A stretch of DNA of 39,328 nucleotides from Gaiellales bacterium (GTDB lineage: Bacteria; Actinomycetota; Thermoleophilia; BMS3ABIN01): the NCBI GenBank assembly GCA_003599855.1, contig QZKG01000040.1:1-39328 (forward strand), in the 5' to 3' direction. The translations under genes were made by a program, and so were the position numbers. The notes beneath the pieces were generated by a model, which saw nothing but the letters and a program-made list of their open reading frames with translations, made no database searches and had not been told where the DNA came from. This document shows, one piece after another, positions 22,512 through 30,973 of this stretch; positions within the stretch are counted from its first letter, which is position 1; every line of letters starts with the position of its first letter.

Positions 22512-22793
22512 TTGAAAGATTACTACCGCATTCTCGAAGTCCATCAGGAAGCATCCACAGAGGTGATCGACCGCGCCTACAAGGCGTTGGCGCGCAAGTA
22601 TCACCCCGATTCATTCCCCGCCGACCAGAAGGACTGGGCCACCAGGAAGATGCAGGAGATTAATGAAGCCCATGCCGTCCTGACCGATCCCGCCCGCCGC
22701 GCCGCTTATGGCCGCTTCCGGCGCCAGGAGTTCTGGCGCCTCTTCTGGCGCGAGGGGCTTGCCGGCCTCTCCCGGCGCTGGGGGGGCAGCTAA
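22512..22793 (+). CDS. Small J-domain (DnaJ-like) protein
   Basis: A 93-residue protein that is little more than a J-domain: MKDYYRILEVHQEASTEVID, then LARKYHPDSFPADQ with the DnaK-stimulating HPD at residues 31-33, and EINEAHAVLTDPARRAAY. The zinc-finger and substrate-binding parts of true DnaJ are absent. The last 22 residues (RFRRQEFWRLFWREGLAGLS) are basic and aromatic and could form an amphipathic or membrane-touching helix. The start is TTG at 22512, since MKDYYRIL is the usual J-domain start; the ribosome-binding site is weak. It would recruit DnaK to an unknown client. No chaperone gene is adjacent. Confidence 0.85.
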   Translation: MKDYYRILEVHQEASTEVIDRAYKALARKYHPDSFPADQKDWATRKMQEINEAHAVLTDPARRAAYGRFRRQEFWRLFWREGLAGLSRRWGGS

Positions 22794-22899
22794 CAGGCCC
22801 GCAGACCCGCGGGTCGTTCCTGGCCATTCCTCTCGCGGCCCCTGCCGCACACCCCTGATCGGGCGCGTTCGGCCGCCCTGCAATCCGTCCGAAGCGGGA

Positions 22900-22927
22900 T
22901 TGTAACTTTGCTGATTATGTTTATAAT
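22900..22927 (+). promoter_or_regulatory. Sigma-70-type promoter for the first PAS-GAF protein
   Basis: -35 TTGTAA (22900-22905), a 16-nt spacer and a consensus -10 TATAAT (22922-22927), about 48 nt before the ATG at 22975. Confidence 0.6.
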
Positions 22928-22974
22928 CTTTCATAACCCGCATTAAGCTACATCCATTGGACGTCCGGCATACC

Positions 22975-25179
22975 ATGATAGAGAAAAACCGCAAACCCCC
23001 AGGAGTCTATTACCTCAAACTGTTCTTCGTGATCATCATGCTGGCCTTCAGTTACCTCGCGGACTTCGCTCTGGTGGACCGTTATTACTGGCTGGATGCC
23101 GCCTGGGTACTGCCGATAACCGCGTCCGCCATCTGGCTGGGTTCCCGCGAGACCCTGGCCATCAGCCTCTTCTCCCTCATCCTTTCCCTGAGCGTCAGCA
23201 GTGATGCCACTTCGCAGCTCAACCTCTGGACGTCGGCCGGCGTCGGCCTTTATGGCGCCGTCATGGCCGTTGTGTCGAGCCAGGTCCGCCGCTCCTACGC
23301 CCGGGCCAACATCGTCCGGGAGGCGCTGAGGGGTTCGCCGCTGGCCTACGCCGAGCTGAGCTTTCCCGGCTACGAGATCATCAACTTCAATGACTCCCTG
23401 CTGCAGTTGACCGGCGCAGGGGTTACCTCGGGATCGGCGCTGCCCGGGCTGCTGGACGACAGCGCCGGCGAGAGGCTGGCCGCCATCCTCGACCAGGCGG
23501 TGGCCGAGGACAGGCAGGTGCAGGCGCAGGAGTTCAGGATAACCCGCGCGGATGGGCGCGACTCCTACTGGAACATAAGCGCCACGCCGGTCAGGACCAT
23601 CGGCCGTCGCACACCCGGGTCCGTTGCCCTGTTCGCCTCTGAAGTGACCGACGCTGTCCACCGGGCGGTTAGCCGGGATGCGGCGCTCAGGATCAGCAAC
23701 GCGGTGATGTCCAACCTCGACCTGGATGAGACCATCTCCATCGCCCTGGAAAGCCTGACTTACATAACAGACACCGACGCCGGTTGCCTCTTCCTCCTGG
23801 AGGACGGCGTCTGGGTAGGGCAGGACGGCGTATGCGCCGGCGCGGACTCCCTGCCGCTCCGGATCGCCTATGAGGAACTGCCGGCGGCAGTCGAATCGGT
23901 GACGCTCAGGCGCTCGGTCGCCCTCGAGGATGCCGCCGGAGAGCGGCGCGCCGGCAAGCTCGCCGGCCGGCTGGGCATGAGGTCGGCCATGGTGGTGCCG
24001 CTGATAGCCGGCAACCGTGCCATCGGCGCCGTCTGGTGCATCCACACCGACAGCGGCCGCAGCTTCAGCGGTGAGCAGCTCGAGTTCGCCACAGTAGTGG
24101 GCGCCCAGGTTGCTTTGGCCATCGACAACGCCTCCATCTATAACAACGAGTATTCCATGCGCAAGTCCCTGGAGGCCATCGAGTCGATCTCCGAGGCGGG
24201 CCTCACATCCCTGGACATGGAGGAGGTCCTGATCGAGCTGGTGACCCGGACCCAGGACGTGATGCAGATGGACGCTGCCATGATCCTGCTGCTGGATTCC
24301 TCCAGGGAGTTCCTCGAAGTAAGGGCGGTGGCGGGCGCGGTGGCCGAGACGGCCAGCAACGGCAGGCTGAGGGTCGGAGAGAGCCTTGCGGGGCTTGCCT
24401 TCAGCCGCGGCGAGCCGATGAAGCTCGACGACGTCAACAGCCACCCTGATGACATATGCCCCTTCGCAGCCGGCTCGGGCATCCGCTCGATCATGGCCGT
24501 GCCGCTGAAGCAGCAGGGCAGGACCATCGGCGTGCTGCAGACGGGCAGCATGCGCCTGGCGGCCTTCTCAGCCCGGGAATTGGGCCTGATCCAGATCCTG
24601 GCGGACAGGGCTTCCCATGCGGTGCAGAACTCCATGCTGCACGAGAGGACGAGGAACGAACTGGCAAGCGCCGCCCTGTTGAGGGACGTAGCCGCGGCCT
24701 GCGCCGGGTCGCGGGATATCCGCAAGATCGCGAGGCAGGCCCTGGACGCGATCTACAACCAGCTCGGTTGCGAGATTGCCAGCATCTACTACCTCGACGG
24801 GGATGAGGACGTGCTGGTGAACCTCGCCTTCATGGGCCACAGCGACGAGCTGGTGGCGCGGTTCGGCGCCATCCCCCTGGACCGCGGCACCTTCCTGACC
24901 CAGGCCGTCATCGACCAGCAGGTGATGACCCACGACACCCACCCCACATCTGAAGCCAGCCCGACGGAGATGGCCATCCTCGAGGAACTGGACGCGGTCG
25001 ACAGCCGCCGTGCGGCGCTGCCCATAATCTACCGGGGTGAATCCGTCGGTGGCTTCGCTTTGACGATGCGGGGCAGCGCCCCCTTCTCCCTGCTCGAGAT
25101 CGACACCTTCAAGAGCATTGCCGACCAGCTCGCGGTGGCGCTGCAGAACTCGCGGTCTGCGGACAGGACCGACGCCTGA
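22975..25179 (+). CDS. Membrane PAS-GAF-GAF-GAF sensor-like protein without output domain (paralogue 1)
   Basis: About 734 residues. Residue numbers here count from an in-frame TTG at 22957; I prefer the ATG at 22975 (MIEKNRKPPGVYYL), six codons later. Three or four membrane segments cover about 20-108 (YYLKLFFVIIMLAFSYLA and others). A PAS-like domain covers about 118-232 (SPLAYAELSFPGYEIINFND). Three GAF domains follow at about 245-395 (MRSAMVVPLIAGNRAIGAVW), 420-560 (IRSIMAVPLKQQGRTIGVLQ) and 575-731 (RRAALPIIYRGESVGGFALT). I see no histidine kinase, GGDEF, EAL, phosphatase or DNA-binding part; the protein stops right after the third GAF. It would pass a signal by protein contact or be a pure binding scaffold. 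The next gene is a full-length paralogue. Confidence 0.85.
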   Translation: MIEKNRKPPGVYYLKLFFVIIMLAFSYLADFALVDRYYWLDAAWVLPITASAIWLGSRETLAISLFSLILSLSVSSDATSQLNLWTSAGVGLYGAVMAVVSSQVRRSYARANIVREALRGSPLAYAELSFPGYEIINFNDSLLQLTGAGVTSGSALPGLLDDSAGERLAAILDQAVAEDRQVQAQEFRITRADGRDSYWNISATPVRTIGRRTPGSVALFASEVTDAVHRAVSRDAALRISNAVMSNLDLDETISIALESLTYITDTDAGCLFLLEDGVWVGQDGVCAGADSLPLRIAYEELPAAVESVTLRRSVALEDAAGERRAGKLAGRLGMRSAMVVPLIAGNRAIGAVWCIHTDSGRSFSGEQLEFATVVGAQVALAIDNASIYNNEYSMRKSLEAIESISEAGLTSLDMEEVLIELVTRTQDVMQMDAAMILLLDSSREFLEVRAVAGAVAETASNGRLRVGESLAGLAFSRGEPMKLDDVNSHPDDICPFAAGSGIRSIMAVPLKQQGRTIGVLQTGSMRLAAFSARELGLIQILADRASHAVQNSMLHERTRNELASAALLRDVAAACAGSRDIRKIARQALDAIYNQLGCEIASIYYLDGDEDVLVNLAFMGHSDELVARFGAIPLDRGTFLTQAVIDQQVMTHDTHPTSEASPTEMAILEELDAVDSRRAALPIIYRGESVGGFALTMRGSAPFSLLEIDTFKSIADQLAVALQNSRSADRTDA

Positions 25180-25275
25180 AAGACGGGTGCCGGCGCAGGG
25201 CGCGCCCATTCACGATCACCTTGGTTTGATAAAGGCAATGCGTTGGCTGCCATCACACTTATTAATGCATCAATA

Positions 25276-25304
25276 TTGGCGAATGGCTGCATCATATCTA
25301 TAAT
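25276..25304 (+). promoter_or_regulatory. Sigma-70-type promoter for the second PAS-GAF protein
   Basis: -35 TTGGCG (25276-25281), an ideal 17-nt spacer and a consensus -10 TATAAT (25299-25304). The leader to the ATG at 25400 would be about 90 nt. It includes a possible hairpin (GGGG with CCCC enclosing CAGT with ACTG, about 25339-25374). The promoter means the two paralogues need not share one transcript. Confidence 0.65.
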
Positions 25305-25399
25305 GTTCCTGTACGGCTGAAGCTGGTACGGCGCCATCGGGGGGCTCCAAGCAGTGAAATGACTGCCCCGCATTTATAGCCATGTGTTAATACGTTTAT

Positions 25400-27628
25400 A
25401 TGCGGGGGCAATTGAAAAGATTCCTGCAGCAACACCCGGGCCAGCTGGTTATCTTCTTCTCCCTTCTCGGCGTTATCCTCTTCCTTGAGGCGCTGGTGCT
25501 GCCCGAGACCTTCACGGGCAACGCGGGCTGGTTCATCCCGATAGTGGCCGCGGTCGTTCTGTTCACCCCCCGCTACGCCGCGATACTGGTATTCCTGACC
25601 TTCGTCGTCTTCGCCATCCACGTGATAATCCGGGCTGATTCAGCCGCGTTGATGGTGATGGTTACGGTCCCCGCCTTCGGCATCACCGCTTTTCTCGCCT
25701 CGGCCGCCGCCCGCCTGGGGTTCCGCCAGGCACAGCTGGTGCGCGAAGCCCTTGACCAGTCACCCCTGGCTTACGCCGAGATCGAGTTCCCCGGTTACCG
25801 CCTGACCACCTGCAACGACACGTTCCGCCGCATGACAGGAAGCTGCTCGAGCGGCCAGCTGCTGGCGGAGTGCCTGCCACCGGACACGGCGGCGCGGCTG
25901 TCGAGGATGATGGACGATGCGGTGGCCCGCCGGGAGCGGGCGGAGTTCAACGAGTTCCTGTTCGACGGCGAGGGCGGCGGTGAGACCTACTGGCGCCTGG
26001 ACATAGTCCCGGTCACCGAGGCTTCGCGGGGAACGCCCCATGCTGTCTCCCTCTTCGCCTTCGAGGTCACCGGCAACGTCCTGCGCGACCGCAACCGGGA
26101 ATCGGCGCTCAGGATCAGCACTGCCTTCATGTCCAGCCTCGAGCTGAAGGCTACCATGAACGTGGTCCTGGAGAACATGGCGTTCTCGACGGATGCCGAC
26201 ACGGGCATCCTCTTCCTGCTGGAAGACGAGCAGTGGGTCGCCAAGGCGGTCCTCGGCACGCTGATGCAGAAGGACACAGGCAAGCTGCGCATTCCCTATG
26301 ACGACCTCTGGCCGGCGGTGGAGTCCGTCCTGAGCAAGCACGCCAGGACCTGCAGCTATCCCCTGGCCGAGTTCAGCCCGCTGGCCGGCGGCGTGCCCGG
26401 CCTCGACGCCGGCTCGAACCTGGTGGTCCCCCTCATCACCGCCAACCGCGCTGTCGGCGCCGTCTGGTGCATCCAGACCGATGAGCCCCGGGGTTTCAGC
26501 GAGGGCCAGGTGGAGTTCGCCACGGTGATCGGCGCCCAGGCGGCGCTGGCTATTGAGAACGCCACCATCTATGAGAATGAACGGTCCATGCGCAGTTCCC
26601 TGGAAGCCATCGAGGCTATATCGGAAGCCGGTCTGGCTTCCCTGGACCTGGAAGAGGTACTCATCGAGCTGGTGACGCGCACCCAGGACGTGATGCAGAT
26701 GGATGCCGCCATGATCCTCCTGGCCGACAGCGAGGGCACGCGCCTGGAGCTGCGGGCCATGGCGGGGGCCGTGGCTGCCATCGACACAGAGTGCTCCGTC
26801 CGGGCAGGCGAGTGCCTTGCAGGCATGGCCTTTGCGAGCAACGCTCCTATGAAGATCGACGACGTGGGCGATCATGAATCGGAGATATTCCCCTTCACGG
26901 CGGGCTCGGGGATCAGGTCGGTGCTGGCGGTGCCCCTCAGGATCAACGCCAAGACGGCGGGCATCCTCCAGATAGGCAGCCTTGAGGCCAATGTCTTCTC
27001 TGCCAGGGAATGGGGACTGATCCAGGTGCTGGCGGACCGGGCCTCCCACGCGGTGCAGAACTCGATGCTCCACGAACAGACCCGCAGGGAGCTGGCGCGG
27101 GTCGCACTGTTGAGGGATGTGGCCGCGGCCTGCGCCCGCACCCGCGACCTCAGGCAGATCGCTGCGGATTCCCTGGAGGCGGTCTACCGGCAGATGGGCT
27201 GCGCCACTGCGGGGATCTTCTACCACGACCCGCAGAGCAGCGCGTTGGTCAACCTGGCCTTCTTCGGCCACCCGGAGGCCAGCGCGCGGGACCTCGAGGT
27301 GATACCGCTGGACCGCGACACGTTGCTGAGCAAGGCGGTGCTGGAGCGGGCCATCATCACCCACGACAACTGGCCTGACCTGACCAAGGCACAGGCCCAG
27401 GTCCTCGCCGACCTCGGCGTCCTGGACAACCGCCGCGCGGCGCTGCCGATCATCTACAAGGACAGCGTGATCGGCGGCCTGGCGCTGACGATGCCCGGCC
27501 GCGATCCCTGGGCCGAGACGGAGCTCGATACCCTGAAGGGCATCGCCAACCAGATCGCCGTGGCCATGGCCGGCTCCGGTTTTCCCTCAGGCAGCCTTGC
27601 GCCCGCCCCGCTGAACCTGAACGACTAG
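25400..27628 (+). CDS. Membrane PAS-GAF-GAF-GAF sensor-like protein without output domain (paralogue 2)
   Basis: 742 residues with the same layout as its upstream neighbour. Membrane segments lie at about 15-35, 43-57, 60-78 and 83-104. A PAS-like domain covers about 110-220 (SPLAYAEIEFPGYRLTTCND). GAF domains lie at about 235-385 (SNLVVPLITANRAVGAVWCI), 410-550 (IRSVLAVPLRINAKTAGILQ) and 565-725 (RRAALPIIYKDSVIGGLALT). Long blocks are nearly identical to the first copy, for example EEVLIELVTRTQDVMQMDAA and the ASHAVQNSMLHE segment, while the membrane part differs more. That points to tandem duplication with divergence at the membrane. No output domain follows. Its stop codon overlaps the cobS stop on the other strand through the shared CTAG at 27625-27628. 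Confidence 0.87.
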   Translation: MRGQLKRFLQQHPGQLVIFFSLLGVILFLEALVLPETFTGNAGWFIPIVAAVVLFTPRYAAILVFLTFVVFAIHVIIRADSAALMVMVTVPAFGITAFLASAAARLGFRQAQLVREALDQSPLAYAEIEFPGYRLTTCNDTFRRMTGSCSSGQLLAECLPPDTAARLSRMMDDAVARRERAEFNEFLFDGEGGGETYWRLDIVPVTEASRGTPHAVSLFAFEVTGNVLRDRNRESALRISTAFMSSLELKATMNVVLENMAFSTDADTGILFLLEDEQWVAKAVLGTLMQKDTGKLRIPYDDLWPAVESVLSKHARTCSYPLAEFSPLAGGVPGLDAGSNLVVPLITANRAVGAVWCIQTDEPRGFSEGQVEFATVIGAQAALAIENATIYENERSMRSSLEAIEAISEAGLASLDLEEVLIELVTRTQDVMQMDAAMILLADSEGTRLELRAMAGAVAAIDTECSVRAGECLAGMAFASNAPMKIDDVGDHESEIFPFTAGSGIRSVLAVPLRINAKTAGILQIGSLEANVFSAREWGLIQVLADRASHAVQNSMLHEQTRRELARVALLRDVAAACARTRDLRQIAADSLEAVYRQMGCATAGIFYHDPQSSALVNLAFFGHPEASARDLEVIPLDRDTLLSKAVLERAIITHDNWPDLTKAQAQVLADLGVLDNRRAALPIIYKDSVIGGLALTMPGRDPWAETELDTLKGIANQIAVAMAGSGFPSGSLAPAPLNLND

Positions 27629-28392
27629 ACTGGCGGAGAGGCGATCACCGCCGCTGCCAGCGCCAGCAGGGCCGCCATCCGGGCCAGCTCCACCGTGGCG
27701 CCCAGGATGTCGCCGCCGACCCCCCCGAACAGGCGCCTGCCGACCAGGCTGAGGAGCGCCGCTGTCAGCAGCGCGGCTGCAGCTGCGGCCACTGTTGCCG
27801 TGTACCCGAGCGCCAGCGCCGCTGCCGCCAGGGCCGCCAGCGTCAGGATGACACCGGTGAAGCCCCGCCAGCCCCGTGCTGCTTCCAGGAAGGCACTGCC
27901 GCTACCTTCGTGGGATGAGGGACTGATGGCTGCGTTCACCAGCAGCGCCATGCGCGTCGACAGCTCCACTGAGACCATGCAGAGGACGAAGGCAGGCCCT
28001 TCCACCGCCTGGATCAGCTCCAGGAGCGCCGCCCAGGAGACAAGATAGGTCATGACCAGGGCGCCCGCCGCGCCCACACCCAGGGTGCGGTCCTTGAGCA
28101 CTTCGACCCGGCGGCGCCGGCCGCCCCGGGCCATCAGCGCGTCGCCAAGATCGGCGAGTCCGTCGGCGTGGTGCAAGCCTGTCACCAGCAGGGACGCGCA
28201 CAGCGCCAGCGCCGCAGCCACGGGTGCGTCGAAGAGATCCTCGGCGCCCCAGCCGGCAAGGCCGGCGATGGCGCCCACCGCCGCCCCCACTACCGGAGCC
28301 AGGAAACAGGCGCGCGCCACCTCGACGATGGACGCCGGGCTGGCCAGGGGAATAATGGTGAAGAAACTGAAGGCTACCCGCAGTTGCCTCAA
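27625..28392 (-). CDS. cobS: Adenosylcobinamide-GDP ribazoletransferase (cobalamin synthase)
   Basis: Integral membrane enzyme joining alpha-ribazole (or its phosphate) to adenosylcobinamide-GDP, the final assembly step of cobalamin. The 255-residue protein starts MRQLRVAFSFFTIIPL. The signature TGLHHADGLADLGDALMARG carries the acidic metal-binding residues, followed by VLKDRTLGVGAAGALV and several hydrophobic helices to the C-terminus. The length is normal. The start overlaps the cobK stop by 4 nt. CobU and CobT, which make its substrates, are not in the window. Confidence 0.94.
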   Translation of the reverse strand: MRQLRVAFSFFTIIPLASPASIVEVARACFLAPVVGAAVGAIAGLAGWGAEDLFDAPVAAALALCASLLVTGLHHADGLADLGDALMARGGRRRRVEVLKDRTLGVGAAGALVMTYLVSWAALLELIQAVEGPAFVLCMVSVELSTRMALLVNAAISPSSHEGSGSAFLEAARGWRGFTGVILTLAALAAAALALGYTATVAAAAAALLTAALLSLVGRRLFGGVGGDILGATVELARMAALLALAAAVIASPPV

Positions 28393-29129
28393 GCCCCCGC
28401 CACCTCCCGGACACGCGCCACCAGCTCATCGATGTCGACGATGCCCCCTTCTTCCTGCGGCCGGCGTACCATGAGGGCCCGGATACCCTCGGCGGCGGCC
28501 GCCTCGACTTTGGCCGGCGTCCCTCCCTCAGCCCCGGAGTCCTTCATGACCAGCACCCGGGCTCCTGCCTTGCGGATGCAGGCGCGGTTGAAATCCACGT
28601 CATGCGGCGGGAAGGCGGCGATTATGTCCTCGGGCCCCAGCCCCAGGCGGTGACATTCGCCGATGGAGTCTGGCAGAGGCAGGACCCGGGCGGCGAAATC
28701 GATGCCGGCGGCGGTGAAAAGCCCCAGGTTGCGAACGCCTATGGTCAGCAGGGCGCGCTCCCCCAGGCGTTGCAGCCGCAAGACCGCGTCCTCCCAGGAA
28801 GCGACCAGCTCGACAGCGTCCTCTTCCCCCGGCTCGCGGGTGAAGCGGATATAGGGCACGGCGGCGGTCGCGGCGGCCCCCCGGGCGGAACTGCTCGCCC
28901 CAAGGGCGAAAGGGTGGCTGCAGTCGATGACGGCGGCGGCCTTCAGGCTGAGGGCCTCGGCCGCCATGCCCTCCCCGTCCCGGCTGCCGGAGATCACTTC
29001 ATGCCCCGCGGCATATTCCTCTCCCAGGCCGGTGGCAACACTCACCACCACCTGGTAACCCTCGCTTTTCAGGCGCGATGCCGCCCGTCGCGCCTCGGTG
29101 GTGCCGCCGATGACAAGCAGGGTGCTCAT
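28389..29129 (-). CDS. cobK: Precorrin-6A/cobalt-precorrin-6A reductase
   Basis: NAD(P)H-dependent reduction of the corrin ring (CobK in the aerobic route, CbiJ in the anaerobic one). The 246-residue protein shows the family order: LLVIGGTTEARRAASRL at the N-terminus, VSVATGLGEEYA, AAVIDCSHPFALGASSSARG, YIRFTREPGEE, RALLTIGVRNLGLF, ARVLPLPDSIGECH and VMKDSGAEGGTPAKVEAA. Since the cluster has CbiD and CbiG, the cobalt-containing substrate is likely. It overlaps both neighbours by 4 nt. Confidence 0.93.
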   Translation of the reverse strand: MSTLLVIGGTTEARRAASRLKSEGYQVVVSVATGLGEEYAAGHEVISGSRDGEGMAAEALSLKAAAVIDCSHPFALGASSSARGAAATAAVPYIRFTREPGEEDAVELVASWEDAVLRLQRLGERALLTIGVRNLGLFTAAGIDFAARVLPLPDSIGECHRLGLGPEDIIAAFPPHDVDFNRACIRKAGARVLVMKDSGAEGGTPAKVEAAAAEGIRALMVRRPQEEGGIVDIDELVARVREVAGA

Positions 29130-30973
29130 GCCGGCCGGGCCTCATTGCGTTCCGACTTCTTCTCATAACCCCGCGTCGTCACCATCCGGCCGTCCATGAC
29201 GCGTGTCTTCGAATTGCCCACGATGATCACCGAGCGCATGTCGACTCCGCTTCCGGGAAGCTCGTCCAGGGTGATGACGGCGGCTTCCTCGTCCGGGGCG
29301 CCGGCCTTGCGCACCAGCCCCACCACCGTGTCTCCGGGGCGGTGGGCTGCGATGATGGCGCAGGACTCCAGGAACAACGGTTGCCGTTTCCTGCTGGTGG
29401 GATTGTAGAGGCAGATCACCAGATCGGCCGCGGCGGCGGCCTCCACCCGCCTGAGGACCTCATCCCTGGGCGTCAGGAGGTCGCTCAGGCTGACCGTGAC
29501 GTAATCGTTCATGAGCGGCGCCCCCAGGGAGGCTGCGGCCAGCTGCGCCGCCGTGACGCCGGGCACCACCTCGACCGGGACCTCCCCGGCCATCTCCAAC
29601 AGTGGTCCCGCCATGCCATAGACGCCGGCATCGCCGCTTGACACCAGCGCCACGCGCCTGCCTGACCGGGCCAGCTCCAGCGCCTCGCGACAGCGTTCGA
29701 GCTCTGCGCCCATGGAGCCCGAGATGAAATCCTTTTGCGGGAACATGCCCTGCACCTGCCTGACGTAGGTGCGGTAACCAATGATGGTGTCGGCACACCT
29801 GAGGGCGGCGGCAGCCCTGGCTGTAAGCGAGGCGCGGGTGCCGGCGCCGAGGCCCACCACCGTGACCGACCCTTCCCCGCCGCCGTCTGCGGGCGCCGTC
29901 AGGTCAAGGCTCCCGGACGCCAGGGCCAGCGCCGCCGTCACGGGTCCGCTGGCGGTCTTGCCCGCCAGCAGGCTGGCGCCGGGCCCGGCTGCCAAAAGCG
30001 CCGCCGGTTCGCTGACGGCGGGCGTACCCGTCTGCTCGCGGACGAACTCGCTGCCGGGTCGCTCCAGCGCCTCGAGCTCCTCCGCATCGTAGAACGCCAG
30101 CCGGGCGCCCAGCGCCGCCGCGGCCTCGATGATGCCGGCCTCGTCCCGCTTGAGCGAAACGGAGGCAATGACGCCCACAGCCAGGGGATCGACGCCGTTC
30201 TGAACACAGGCAGCCTGCACTGCCTCGATGATCTCCCGGGCTCCGGTCCCGCGCTTGCAGCCGACGCCGGCTGCGACCCGCCGGGGCACCAGCCTGGCGG
30301 TGGGGATGTCGTCCGGGGACTGGACGGCAGCGTGGCTCACAAGCAGCCGCCCGCGGCACTCCCCGGCGCTCTCCCCTGGAGCTAACCAGCGGTAGCCCGC
30401 GACCCCGGGGTCCTCCTCCGCTTCGATGCAAACCGCGTCGCCGTTAACCAGGAGACTGGTGACCCGCCTGAGCTCCAGACGGTCAGCAGGGCGCGCCCCC
30501 AGGAGCCGCGCTACCTCGTCGGGCGCCGTCAGTCCCTGGACGTCACTGGAGGTGGTGATCACCGCCTCGCCTCCGAGGAAATCCGCGATAGCTTCCGCCA
30601 GGCGGTTGGCGCCCGCGGCATGGCCGCCCAATAGCGGCGTCGCGAACCGGCCTTCCTCATCCAGGACGATCACCGCCGGGTCGCTCAGCTTGTCCCCCAG
30701 GTGGGGTGACAGCAGCCGGAAGACGATCCCCGCCGCCATGATGGCGACGACGGTGTCGCCGGCCAGGAAGCGCGCAGGCAGGGCGTCGGCGATGGCGTCG
30801 AAGGGGGCGCAGCGCTCGCATCCGAGGCTGTGGCAGCGCGGCAGGTGTGCCGTGCCGCCGAAGCGTTCCCTGAGCCTCAGGGCCAGCAGGGCGCCGCCCG
30901 CGGTCAGGGAGAAGAAACTGATATTGCCGCGGGAATGCTCCAAATCATCCCTCGTCAGACTTGCGGTATCCAT
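29126..30973 (-). CDS. cbiGH: Fused cobalt-precorrin-5A hydrolase (CbiG) and precorrin-3B C17-methyltransferase (CbiH)
   Basis: About 615 residues carrying two successive pathway functions. The CbiG half (about residues 1-355) has IMAAGIVFRLLSPHLGDKLS, DPAVIVLDEEG, the LLGGHAAGANRLAEAIADFL block, a variable middle, and the C-terminal GVGCKRGTGAREIIEAV and ASVSLKRDEAGI. It opens the ring lactone and releases acetaldehyde. The CbiH/CobJ half (about 369-606) is a SAM-dependent tetrapyrrole methylase: VTVVGLGAGTRASLTARA, DTIIGYRTYVRQV, VSSGDAGVYGMAGPLLE, EVVPGVTAAQLAAA and LICLYNPTSRKR. I take the ATG at 30973, which overlaps cobM by 29 nt; the frame is open 19 codons further, but those residues are not CbiG-like. 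An unusual CX4CX2C cluster lies near the N-terminus (Cys47, Cys52, Cys55). Confidence 0.93.
   Translation of the reverse strand: MDTASLTRDDLEHSRGNISFFSLTAGGALLALRLRERFGGTAHLPRCHSLGCERCAPFDAIADALPARFLAGDTVVAIMAAGIVFRLLSPHLGDKLSDPAVIVLDEEGRFATPLLGGHAAGANRLAEAIADFLGGEAVITTSSDVQGLTAPDEVARLLGARPADRLELRRVTSLLVNGDAVCIEAEEDPGVAGYRWLAPGESAGECRGRLLVSHAAVQSPDDIPTARLVPRRVAAGVGCKRGTGAREIIEAVQAACVQNGVDPLAVGVIASVSLKRDEAGIIEAAAALGARLAFYDAEELEALERPGSEFVREQTGTPAVSEPAALLAAGPGASLLAGKTASGPVTAALALASGSLDLTAPADGGGEGSVTVVGLGAGTRASLTARAAAALRCADTIIGYRTYVRQVQGMFPQKDFISGSMGAELERCREALELARSGRRVALVSSGDAGVYGMAGPLLEMAGEVPVEVVPGVTAAQLAAASLGAPLMNDYVTVSLSDLLTPRDEVLRRVEAAAAADLVICLYNPTSRKRQPLFLESCAIIAAHRPGDTVVGLVRKAGAPDEEAAVITLDELPGSGVDMRSVIIVGNSKTRVMDGRMVTTRGYEKKSERNEARPA

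Noticed and set aside
25760..27364. Minus-strand open frame of 534 codons opposite the second PAS-GAF gene
   Set aside because: Its composition is rich in His, Arg, Gly and Asp, typical of a mirror frame of a GC-rich gene. A similar 498-codon shadow lies opposite the first PAS-GAF gene.
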